Below are positions 24,701-31,361 of a stretch of 45,729 bases of DNA, one piece after another. Location of the stretch: positions 1-45,729 of IMG/VR virus record IMGVR_UViG_3300013126_003015; one strand, 5' to 3'. The position numbers were made by a program, and so were the translations under genes. The stretch comes from a virus. A model generated the notes under the pieces. That model had not been told where the DNA came from. It did no database searches and worked only from the letters and a program-made list of their open reading frames with translations. Numbering within the stretch: the stretch's first letter is position 1; the number at the start of each line of letters is the position of its first letter.

Positions 24701-24805
24701 TCAAATGATGAGTCTGGTAATGAAGGAAATATAACTAGAGATGATAATTACTTATATTTAAAATGTTTAAATAAATGGAAAAGGGTTAAATTAGAAGAAT
24801 TTTAA
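21746..24805 (+). CDS. Long tail fibre/adhesin with YadA-head-like repeats and S74 chaperone domain
   Basis: A 1019-residue fibre. After an N-terminal part of about 220 residues (attachment region, Ser/Thr/Gly-rich), residues 249-617 hold 26 copies of a 14-residue SHAEG-x2-TIASG-x2 repeat, the left-handed beta-roll repeat of YadA/Hep_Hag adhesin heads, which bind surfaces as trimers. A second module (about 640-790) has repeated ILGG / IIGG-N strands. An S74 intramolecular chaperone follows with SDARLKQNI at 820-828 (self-cleavage expected between S820 and D821), FEYTPE and GFIAQEVQQ. Unusually, 110 further residues follow the S74 core, ending LNKWKRVKLEEF. It is expressed from the phage-type promoter. 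Confidence 0.92.
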   Translation: MGFRTKLDFSNNRQVKQRIETTTVLSGGTSFGVPFSMLPTGPNPSISSITQSVNFINSTFSGNNTTTVFTWGDSRMSLGESALSAITPSNSATTQSTGNVFTPNISSAVVVDGNTGYTNYTGVSYSITVTGMTNLGGGNYSGAVNTLTLNILTAQGIDYTGRTIWNDTSGITRTDRLIISDSPQVGYVWTCIDSEGMGEWQYNGSSSGSTIWTAGTGANSAVLGGSGGIASGSTSVSEGTNTIAGGIGSHAEGANTKAYGNYSHAEGNGTIASGITAHAEGYLSQAGDYSHAEGSQTIASGDYSHAEGAGSVASGIQSHAEGQSTASDDFAHAEGANTLASASASHAEGEYTIASGIRSHAEGYYSVASGQGAHAQGGYYNGAIILSGGTATGIASHAEGVKTIASGTTAHAEGYETQAGDYSHAEGGNTKAYGNYSHAEGSNTIASNTGSHAEGGSTIASGVASHAEGLNTIASGITAHAEGYFSKAGGAYSHSEGYLTIASGTSAHAEGYLSQAGDYSHAEGYQTISTGIGSHAEGQGTIASGAGSHAEGNGTIATNTSSHAEGSQTIASGGVSHAEGAGSVASGTYSHAQNAATLANGNFSHAGGQYNTASGDTSFTHFKGNVLDKTQYGASGDTSAILGGRLHKIKTGASYSVILGGESVTIESSTANSAAIGSYSSTTSTGYSALIGAYESTLAGGGGGSTSLISTWKGYIYNSNFSSIIGGYNNIISGVTGIDYSAILGGQNNFITSNADLCAIIGGDTNKINPGAQRTVVLGGQNIIGNLSDMVYVPDLIIDGLTSTDPLATDINGQIVAGTSDARLKQNIQDLSNSLDVIKNLRGVSFEYTPESNMGGGLRYGFIAQEVQQHVPIIVRDRTKGDGMLSLNYNEIVPILVEAVKELSTGTTSSNNTYLETQTILAEDNNIDLNYNGTQETAIGGGLIVLHAKGQDSSAELITDNNGDFVTNNDFKPSALTIPFYTPSSSNDESGNEGNITRDDNYLYLKCLNKWKRVKLEEF
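22490..23600 (+). repeat. 42-bp coding repeats (SHAEG array)
   Basis: About 26 in-frame units of 39-45 bp, one of about 69 bp, all beginning near TCACATGCTGAAGGT. Some stretches are exact duplicates far apart: 22574-22623 equals 23264-23313 (50 bp), and 22508-22546 equals 23030-23068 (39 bp). This shows recent unequal recombination or gene conversion in the array. Confidence 0.9.
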
Positions 24806-24806
24806 T
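24776..24806 (+). repeat. Direct repeat flanking HNH gene (left copy)
   Basis: A 31-bp stretch (TGGAAAAG ... TTAGAA ... TTTTAAT) at the end of the large fibre gene. It is matched at 23 of 31 positions by 25485-25515 at the end of the HNH gene. The encoded peptides are WKRVKLEEF and WKRTNLESF, both followed by TAA. It is read as the 3' end of the interrupted gene and its copy. Confidence 0.7.
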
Positions 24807-25514
24807 ATGAGTGGTTTGAAATATAAAATAGATGATTTAATTGATTTAATCAATCAATACAAAAGTACTGATGAAATAGCTACTTTTTACAATGTTAGTG
24901 GTAGAACTGTTAGATATTGGTTTAAAAAAGAAGGTCTGGAATCAAAAGTTAAATATAAAGGTTATGATAATTTAACAAATTTAGATGAAGGTAAAAAGAA
25001 AGAAAGAATTGAAAAGTCGATAAAAAGTAATAAATTAAAACTAAAAGATAGAGTCAAATGTGTTTGTGAAACATGTAAAGAAGAATATTTAGTTAAAAAA
25101 TCAGTCTTTAAAATAGGTTCTAGATTTTGTAGTCGAAAATGTTTATACACATATTTATTTAAAACAAATCCAGAAAATCATCCAAGATGGTTGGGTGGTA
25201 AAACACAAGAAAATCAAATTGGTAGAAGTAATCTAGAATATGTTGAATGGCGAATTAATGTTTGGAGGCGAGATTTTTTTACTTGTCAAAAATGTTTTAG
25301 TGTTGGTAAAAACTTAAATGCACATCATATTAATTCTTGGTCAAATAATATTAATGAAAGATATTGTATTGATAATGGGATAACGTTGTGTAAAGATTGT
25401 CACAAAGAATTACATAAAAATTATGGACAAAAAACTGATATAACCAAACTAGTTGATTTTTTAGGAATTAAAACATCATCTGGATGGAAAAGAACTAATT
25501 TAGAAAGCTTCTAA
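24807..25514 (+). CDS. HNH homing endonuclease
   Basis: A 235-residue protein inserted between two fibre genes. It has a helix-turn-helix at about 22-43 (TDEIATFYNVSGRTVRYWF), Cys pairs C87/C90 and C108/C112 that look like a zinc ribbon, and an HNH nuclease with C160-x2-C163, NAHHINSW (H173, H174), N190, C195-x2-C198 and H199/H203. The last nine residues, WKRTNLESF, resemble WKRVKLEEF at the end of the upstream fibre, and the underlying 31 bp are about 74% identical, so the gene is bounded by a duplicated fibre 3' end. It starts 1 bp after the fibre stop and its own stop overlaps the next ATG (TAATG). Confidence 0.9.
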   Translation: MSGLKYKIDDLIDLINQYKSTDEIATFYNVSGRTVRYWFKKEGLESKVKYKGYDNLTNLDEGKKKERIEKSIKSNKLKLKDRVKCVCETCKEEYLVKKSVFKIGSRFCSRKCLYTYLFKTNPENHPRWLGGKTQENQIGRSNLEYVEWRINVWRRDFFTCQKCFSVGKNLNAHHINSWSNNINERYCIDNGITLCKDCHKELHKNYGQKTDITKLVDFLGIKTSSGWKRTNLESF

Positions 25515-25515
25515 T
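25485..25515 (+). repeat. Direct repeat flanking HNH gene (right copy)
   Basis: The right partner of the repeat at 24776-24806. It forms the last nine codons and the stop of the HNH endonuclease, which suggests the endonuclease reading frame was fused to the resident fibre 3' end upon insertion. Confidence 0.7.
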
Positions 25516-27298
25516 GGGAAATATTAAAAACTTTAATTTTAACAAATTAGATTTAAAATTATCTAATTCAGATTATTGGGATTTCTATTTGAATTCTGAT
25601 GAGGATAATAATTGTGGTACCCCTAATAGTGAATCTTGTGATAGTGTTGTTTGGTTTGATTTTAACAATTTATCAACATATGCTAATAGTGCTTATACAT
25701 CTACGACAATATACAGTTTATCAACATGGACTGAAGCAGTAAATACGGGTTATACTTTTAACACAATTGGTTTAACTGGTATTGATAATGGTTTGATTAC
25801 ATTTGAGAAAACTACTGGAGACACAACAAATCAAGCATTATTATCTGCAATAACTGCATCTACATTGACTATACCGTCTGGTGATTCTAGATTCTTTATG
25901 ACTAGAGTTACTGGTACTACTGGTGATTATATTTATCCTATGAGTGTAGTTACTGGTGCAACAACTTATATTAATTTATGTGGTGGTTTTTATCAAGGAT
26001 TTTATAAAATTGATGGTTATTCTTATCAAGTATTACCGACTAGAGCTAGTGAGGGTTGGTCGAGTGAAATCGTTTTAAGACCAAGTGCTTGTGTGGCTAG
26101 TGGTACAACTCTTAATGATGATTACCCTAATAATAAAGGGTTTTTCTTCTACATGGGTACTAGAGCTGAAAACAAATATTGGAATATTTGGGAAGGAGCT
26201 AATACTGGATGTACTAGTGGATGTACTATACCTTCTGGTTGTACTGGTACCACAACTCAATGGTGTACAATTCCAAAAGAAAATGAAGTTTATATAATTG
26301 GTGACTATGGTGTTGCTGTTCCGTTAGACCCACCTCAAATAACAATTGATTTAATCACGAATCCATTTTTAATATATGGTAGAGCAAAAGATGATAGGTA
26401 TCCATTATTAACTGGTGCTTCTGGTACATTTATATTTGAAAATGAAATTGATTTGACAGTGACCGCTACAACATGTTCGGTTTGTTCAGTTTGTGGAAAT
26501 GTACATGACGGTTTAGGTAGTCAGACCGCTTGTTCTTATGATGGAAATGGTATTGTGGTTGTTAAAACAAACGAAAAAATAACTAACAATCAAAACCCAT
26601 TTTTAATTTATGGTAGAGGTTCTAACAAACAAAGATGTAATTGTTTTTCTTGTGGTGGAAACGGTGATGGTTTAGGTAAAGACACTGTTTGTACTTTTAG
26701 TGGGTTTACTTCTCCAATAACAGAGTTAGATTATAAAACAGATGTAATTGATAACGCATTAGGTTTTAGAATAAAAGATGATGGTAGTATCGGTTATCGA
26801 TTATTATCAGTTACTGGACAATGTGTTACAGCAAACACTGGTGTTATAACTTATGTAACTGGAACAACCATAGAAGAAGGTTACTCTCAACCTAATATGG
26901 TTTTAGATGATGAATGGTCACACATAACAATAAAGTTCAACACATGTGAAGAACTAAACGATTGTGAGTTAAAATATAATAAACCTAGAAAAGGTAGACT
27001 ATCTTTTTATGTTAACGGTAAATTAGTTTATTGGGTTGATGAGTTTGATGAATTTATCGCAAGACGATTAAATGAATATAAAGATAAACAAATAGGTGTA
27101 CCATTTAATTTTAGTTTAGGTGGTGGTTCACAAGGTTTATTAGAGAGTCAAACATTTGATGGTTTGGATAATAACGATAGAGACTTATTAATCGAACAAA
27201 ATTTTGCTGGAACATTTATAGGTGATATATCTTATTTTAAATTTTATATCTGCCCTTTAAGTTATACAAACATCAATAATAACTATAACAATATGTAG
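25514..27298 (+). CDS. Cysteine-containing tail protein with lectin-like C-terminal region
   Basis: A 594-residue virion protein. The central part has a duplicated unit: NPFLIYGR at 283-290 and again at 361-368, each followed by a CxxCG(N/G)-xx-DGLG-x2-T-xC segment with paired cysteines, unusual for a cytoplasmically assembled fibre. The C-terminal 140 residues (DEWSHITIKFNTCEELNDCE, RKGRLSFYVNGKLVYWVDEF, AGTFIGDISYFKFY) have the strand order of a LamG/concanavalin-A-like lectin domain. The start codon overlaps the HNH stop. It probably belongs to the tail tip or fibre complex; a glycan-binding role is inferred. Confidence 0.8.
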   Translation: MGNIKNFNFNKLDLKLSNSDYWDFYLNSDEDNNCGTPNSESCDSVVWFDFNNLSTYANSAYTSTTIYSLSTWTEAVNTGYTFNTIGLTGIDNGLITFEKTTGDTTNQALLSAITASTLTIPSGDSRFFMTRVTGTTGDYIYPMSVVTGATTYINLCGGFYQGFYKIDGYSYQVLPTRASEGWSSEIVLRPSACVASGTTLNDDYPNNKGFFFYMGTRAENKYWNIWEGANTGCTSGCTIPSGCTGTTTQWCTIPKENEVYIIGDYGVAVPLDPPQITIDLITNPFLIYGRAKDDRYPLLTGASGTFIFENEIDLTVTATTCSVCSVCGNVHDGLGSQTACSYDGNGIVVVKTNEKITNNQNPFLIYGRGSNKQRCNCFSCGGNGDGLGKDTVCTFSGFTSPITELDYKTDVIDNALGFRIKDDGSIGYRLLSVTGQCVTANTGVITYVTGTTIEEGYSQPNMVLDDEWSHITIKFNTCEELNDCELKYNKPRKGRLSFYVNGKLVYWVDEFDEFIARRLNEYKDKQIGVPFNFSLGGGSQGLLESQTFDGLDNNDRDLLIEQNFAGTFIGDISYFKFYICPLSYTNINNNYNNM

Positions 27299-27326
27299 TG
27301 ATAAACTGCTTTTTTGATTTAATGAA

Positions 27327-27339
27327 TATTTATATAAAA
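27327..27339 (+). promoter_or_regulatory. Phage-type promoter motif
   Basis: TATTTATATAAAA, a one-step variant of the TATTTATAATAAAA motif, ends 10 nt before the ATG at 27350. Confidence 0.6.
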
Positions 27340-27349
27340 GACTTTAAAC

Positions 27350-29422
27350 ATGCCAAATTTTTTAATTTTAAGAACATTAACAAGCCCTTATGGTGACGCA
27401 ACCAAAGGTAGTGTATTAAGCCAATCAGAATTAGATGATAACTTTATCTTTTTAAAAGGTAATGTTATATATACAGCCTTAACTAACAATGGGTTAGTTA
27501 CACTTAAAAAATATAATGGAGAAGACATAGTATTTAGCGGTGGTACTAGTGGTAATGGTATTGATGTATTTGTTACTGGTGGTACTTATTCTAATGGTAT
27601 AACTACGTTTACTAACAATACTGGTGGTACATTTACTATTTCAATACCTTCATCATATGATGCTGGTCCAATAACTGGTGCAACTAATTGGTCATCAACT
27701 GGTACTGGTCAAATTAATTTACCTCAGATAGATGTTGCTTTATATGATAATGGTGGTAATTTAAATGATACTAAAATTTATACGGTAAATAGTGGTACAA
27801 CTGGTTATGGTTCAATACCTTCTTTGACTGATAACGATACTAATTATATTGTTATCGAGTATAACGGTGGTTCACCTATTTATAATGTTTATAATAATGA
27901 TGGTGTGGTAAATGATAGTGATGTTATTTTGATGTATGTTGTTTATCGTTTTGGTAATTTTATCCATGTTTTAGAATTTGGTGATTATGGTGCTGGTTTA
28001 GCTAATAAATTAAATGATAGAATCATGATGACTGATAGATTTGGTTGGGAAACTGGTTTGATGATTAGTTTAAGTGGTTCTACTGGTGTTGTTGCACTTA
28101 CATCTGGTGTTGCGTGGAATGGTCCTTATAGACAAACACTTACAGCTGTTAACTCACAAGATGACATATTCTTTAAAAATTATCATATTGGTGGAGCATG
28201 GACAGCAGATACTAGTGGGGATTACTTAAATAACACGTATTATGATAATGGTACTGATATTGTTAGTGCTACAACTGGTAATTATTTAATTAATTATTAT
28301 TATAGAGGACAAGAAACAAATGACCATTTATATGAAGTTTATGGTAATGGGGAATACGCTAGTGTAGCTGAAGCTGAAGCTGCTAATTCACCATCTTTAC
28401 CAGAATTAATCACTTCACATGCATTCTTAGTCGGTAGGATTGTTGTTAAGGTTGGTGAAACTACTGGTTCAACACAAACAGCTTTTGGTACTGTGTTCAC
28501 AGCAACTGGTTCAGTTCCGTCATCTGGTAATCATAATGATTTAACTGGGATTCAAGGTGGTACTGGTGGTGAATATTACCACCTAACATTCAATGAGTAC
28601 AATAATAACGCTTATAAAAACGTAGATAATAACTTTGCTAGTGGTCAAACAATAAATAGTTACCTAAAAGTTGGTGTAAGTAATTTCATCTCAACAACTT
28701 CTGTTGGAACGATACTTTCAAGTCAAAGTGGGTATTTAGTTAATTCTAGTTATTCAAGTATATTAGCTGGTCTAGGTAATAGAATAGAGGGTCTAGGTGT
28801 TAATTCCCTAGGTTCAACCACAATTGTTGGTGGTGATAGTAATACTATATTAGATACAACAAGTGATTCAGATAGGTCATCAATAATTGGTGGTGTTAAT
28901 AATATAATTAACGACTCAACATCGTGTTCAATACTTAGTAGTTCGTTATCTAGGATTACCACAACATCAACAAATTCAATAATCGTTGGTGGTCTTGGTA
29001 ATAGGTTAGTAGATGTTGATAACACAGTTATTTTGGGAGGACAAAATATAACTGGTACTACAAGTAATACTGTTTATATACCTAATTTGGAAGTTAGAGG
29101 TCAATCAAACAACCCAATTTATACTGGTAGTACTGCTTCTGCTTCTTACACACCTAATTGGGATAATAGTAACTTACAATCAATAACGTTGACTGGTGTT
29201 ACTTCAGTTAATGATGGTACAAATATTAAAAATGGTGCTGTTTATACGCTTATAGTAAAACAAGATGCGACTGGTAGTAGAACTATTAACTGGGGTACTC
29301 AATACAAGTGGCAATCTGGTATTGCACCAGTTTTAACTTCTTTATCAAACGGTATTGATATCCTAACATTTATAAGTGACGGTACAAACTTGTATGGTCT
29401 AATTGCAAAAGATTTTAGATAA
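27350..29422 (+). CDS. Tail fibre protein
   Basis: A 690-residue fibre. Its N terminus (MPNFLILRTLTSPYGDATKG, SQSELDDNFIFLKG) resembles phage baseplate or fibre attachment regions, and the sequence IDVFVTGGTYSNGITTFTN also appears in the 41247-42686 fibre (DTYVTGFTYSNN), so the two share a building block. A central domain of about 300 residues is followed by hydrophobic beta repeats at about 465-580 (SSIIGGVNNI, NSIIVGGLGNRL, NTVILGGQNITGTTS, TVYIPNLEVRG), homologous to a module in the 21746 fibre. The C-terminal 90 residues (NGAVYTLIVKQDATGSRTIN, WGTQYKW) form a small beta domain seen in other phage fibres. The stop overlaps the next gene start (TAATG). Confidence 0.82.
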   Translation: MPNFLILRTLTSPYGDATKGSVLSQSELDDNFIFLKGNVIYTALTNNGLVTLKKYNGEDIVFSGGTSGNGIDVFVTGGTYSNGITTFTNNTGGTFTISIPSSYDAGPITGATNWSSTGTGQINLPQIDVALYDNGGNLNDTKIYTVNSGTTGYGSIPSLTDNDTNYIVIEYNGGSPIYNVYNNDGVVNDSDVILMYVVYRFGNFIHVLEFGDYGAGLANKLNDRIMMTDRFGWETGLMISLSGSTGVVALTSGVAWNGPYRQTLTAVNSQDDIFFKNYHIGGAWTADTSGDYLNNTYYDNGTDIVSATTGNYLINYYYRGQETNDHLYEVYGNGEYASVAEAEAANSPSLPELITSHAFLVGRIVVKVGETTGSTQTAFGTVFTATGSVPSSGNHNDLTGIQGGTGGEYYHLTFNEYNNNAYKNVDNNFASGQTINSYLKVGVSNFISTTSVGTILSSQSGYLVNSSYSSILAGLGNRIEGLGVNSLGSTTIVGGDSNTILDTTSDSDRSSIIGGVNNIINDSTSCSILSSSLSRITTTSTNSIIVGGLGNRLVDVDNTVILGGQNITGTTSNTVYIPNLEVRGQSNNPIYTGSTASASYTPNWDNSNLQSITLTGVTSVNDGTNIKNGAVYTLIVKQDATGSRTINWGTQYKWQSGIAPVLTSLSNGIDILTFISDGTNLYGLIAKDFR

Positions 29423-30837
29423 TGTTTAATATACCATTTAATTATAGAGAAGGTTATAGTTCTGGTGACCCTATACCAGTGTTTGGAACAGTTAAAGCTA
29501 TACTTTGGGTAGATTCGTTAAAAGGTGTTTTTAATGGTTTGCCTTATAGTGCAGCAACTATTAACAATACAGATATTAGGCTTTGGAAAGACCAAACAAT
29601 TTATGCTAATAATTTAACAGCTGCTACTACTAACTCACCAACTTATTCGGCTGCTACGTTTGCACCTAGTGGAACATCATCTACTTTCCCATATCTTAAT
29701 TTTAATGATGTTAACAGTGAATATTTGGCAGCACCAAATTCAGCGAGTTTACAAGGAATTTCAAGTGGTTTTACTGTGTTTTTCGTTATGAGGAAGAACC
29801 CTTTAAGAGTATGGAGTTCTGGTAATCCAATTATTGAATATAACGCAGCTTGGACTTTTGAGAGTGAGGGTTTTGGTGTTGATGCTGATTCTAGCCCAAC
29901 ATCGATGGATTTATGGTATGCTAATAATTCATTTAATACTACAACAATACAAATACCATGGGGTAGTCAAAACATTGATGACGAAAAATTTTATTACTAT
30001 ACATATAGAATGAGTGGTGGTACAGTTAATGGTTATGTTGGTCAAACACTAAAAGCTACTACTGTTGCTGTTGGTGCTGATAAAAAAATGAAAGCTGTTT
30101 CTAGTACTGCAAAATTTAGCGTGGCTGGTGGTTTTAATGGTACAACATTCGCACAAGCGTCCTCAATTGATGTTGCTGAGGTTTTAGTATATGATGGTGC
30201 TGTGCCAGATTCTGGTATGGTTACCGTTTGGAATTATTTTAAATCTAAATATGGTTTTGTTGATTATGGGACTGTACCTACAACTGGTACACCAACTAGT
30301 TTTGTTTATGTTGGTCCTACTGGTTCTTCATCTTCTACGAACATAGCACCAGTAAGTTTAAGTGACAATTATTATTGGGCTGGAACTATCTATCCTAAAA
30401 CTAGTATAAATACTGGTGGTACTATTACACAATTAGCTTATTACGTTAATAACTCCCCTTCAAATAGAGTTTTAAACAATGTTAAAATATACATGGGTCA
30501 CACAACAAATAGTAGTTTCCCAACATCATCACCACCAGAAGATTTAAGTACTTACGCAACTAATTGGACATTGGTATATGATGGTACAGTAACTTTTAAT
30601 AATACACCTGGTTGGTCAGCAATACCTTTACAAACTGGATTCACTTATAATAACGTTAATAATTTATTAGTTAAATTTGAATCTAGAGATGGTTCACAAA
30701 GTGGTATTAACGACCCATTCTTTAGATATACTGCGACTACCAATACGGTTGCTTATAATAGTGGTTCGGTATCTTACCCTACTAGTAGTGGTGTTAGAGG
30801 CAATGAAAGACCAAATATTAGATTAGGTTTCTTATAA
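29422..30837 (+). CDS. LamG-like tail fibre with Bacteroidetes-type C-terminal module
   Basis: A 471-residue protein. Residues 10-280 have a concanavalin-A/LamG-type pattern (AILWVDSLKGVFNG, the YLNFNDVNSEYLAAPNSASL strand pair, GFTVFFVMRKNP, SIDVAEVLVYDGAVPDSG), suggesting carbohydrate binding. Residues 300-471 (YYWAGTIYPKTSINTGGTIT, QLAYYVNN, VKIYMGHTTNSSF, NVNNLLVKFESRDGS) match a domain common in secreted proteins of Bacteroidetes. Presumably the phage has taken this host-surface-type module for receptor binding or mimicry. This is one of the better clues to the host phylum. Confidence 0.78.
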   Translation: MFNIPFNYREGYSSGDPIPVFGTVKAILWVDSLKGVFNGLPYSAATINNTDIRLWKDQTIYANNLTAATTNSPTYSAATFAPSGTSSTFPYLNFNDVNSEYLAAPNSASLQGISSGFTVFFVMRKNPLRVWSSGNPIIEYNAAWTFESEGFGVDADSSPTSMDLWYANNSFNTTTIQIPWGSQNIDDEKFYYYTYRMSGGTVNGYVGQTLKATTVAVGADKKMKAVSSTAKFSVAGGFNGTTFAQASSIDVAEVLVYDGAVPDSGMVTVWNYFKSKYGFVDYGTVPTTGTPTSFVYVGPTGSSSSTNIAPVSLSDNYYWAGTIYPKTSINTGGTITQLAYYVNNSPSNRVLNNVKIYMGHTTNSSFPTSSPPEDLSTYATNWTLVYDGTVTFNNTPGWSAIPLQTGFTYNNVNNLLVKFESRDGSQSGINDPFFRYTATTNTVAYNSGSVSYPTSSGVRGNERPNIRLGFL

Positions 30838-30843
30838 TTAGGA

Positions 30844-30857
30844 TATTTATAATAAAA
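30844..30857 (+). promoter_or_regulatory. Phage-type promoter motif
   Basis: TATTTATAATAAAA ends 7 nt before the ATG at 30865; consensus form. Confidence 0.65.
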
Positions 30858-30864
30858 ACAAAAT

Positions 30865-31239
30865 ATGGAATTCTTTATAAATAAAAACGCAACATTACCA
30901 AAATTAAAACTTGAGTTAATCAAGGATGGTAGAAATGATTTTAGTAAATTTCACGACAAAATACAAAACGCAAATATAACGTTTAGTATGAGTGATGTTG
31001 TGACTGGTGTTAAACGCATAGCTTGTTCTGAAGCAACAATAGAAGAGGTTGTACCAGAAAACACATGTGTTTGTGACGAATTCTATCTTGTTTATCAATT
31101 CACATCAAAACAAACATCTGTTGCTGGTAGATATGTTGGTCAATTTGAGATTGAATTTTTAGATGGTAGTGGTACACTTATTGTTCCTATTAGAGAAGAA
31201 CTATTTATCAATGTTTTAGAGGGCTCAATTAAAAAATAA
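30865..31239 (+). CDS. Small virion protein, BppU-like N-terminal fold
   Basis: A 124-residue protein: PKLKLELIKDGRNDFSKFHD, ANITFSMSDVVTGVKRIA, YLVYQFTSKQTSVAGRYVGQ, FEIEFLDGSGTLIVPIREEL, FINVLEGS. The order of strands and the QT-x-V-AGRY-x-GQF segment resemble the N-terminal part of phage baseplate upper proteins (BppU), which anchor receptor-binding proteins. Two Cys pairs (C53; CVC at about 68-70) are also present. The likely role is a fibre adaptor; assigned with moderate confidence. It is followed by a terminator-like hairpin. Confidence 0.6.
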   Translation: MEFFINKNATLPKLKLELIKDGRNDFSKFHDKIQNANITFSMSDVVTGVKRIACSEATIEEVVPENTCVCDEFYLVYQFTSKQTSVAGRYVGQFEIEFLDGSGTLIVPIREELFINVLEGSIKK

Positions 31240-31269
31240 AATTTATTTGAATAGTTAAAATTAAAAATG

Positions 31270-31292
31270 TAACTTTGTAACATACAAAGTTA
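31270..31292 (+). terminator. Terminator-like hairpin before DNA polymerase
   Basis: TAACTTTGTA, loop ACA, TACAAAGTTA form a perfect 10-bp stem, followed by an A/T-rich segment that includes a TTTTT run. It lies 30 bp after the stop of the 30865 gene and 45 bp before the polymerase promoter, so it could end the virion transcript. The stem is AT-rich and the T run comes late, so strength is uncertain. Confidence 0.5.
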
Positions 31293-31314
31293 AAAATATT
31301 TTTACCAAAACTTA

Positions 31315-31345
31315 TTGTCAAAACACAAATTAATTAGTACATTTG
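31315..31345 (+). promoter_or_regulatory. Host-type promoter for DNA polymerase
   Basis: TTG (31315-31317), a 20-nt spacer and TACATTTG (31338-31345) match the Bacteroidetes promoter. The ATG of the polymerase is at 31362, 16 nt after the -7 box. The spacing is identical to that of the two host-type promoters at 15202 and 17159. Confidence 0.72.
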
Positions 31346-31361
31346 TATAAAATGCATTTAT

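Noticed and set aside
24807-25514. HNH gene as part of a restriction-modification system
   Set aside because: No methyltransferase is adjacent; the HTH, zinc-binding and HNH layout and the position between two fibre genes fit a homing endonuclease.
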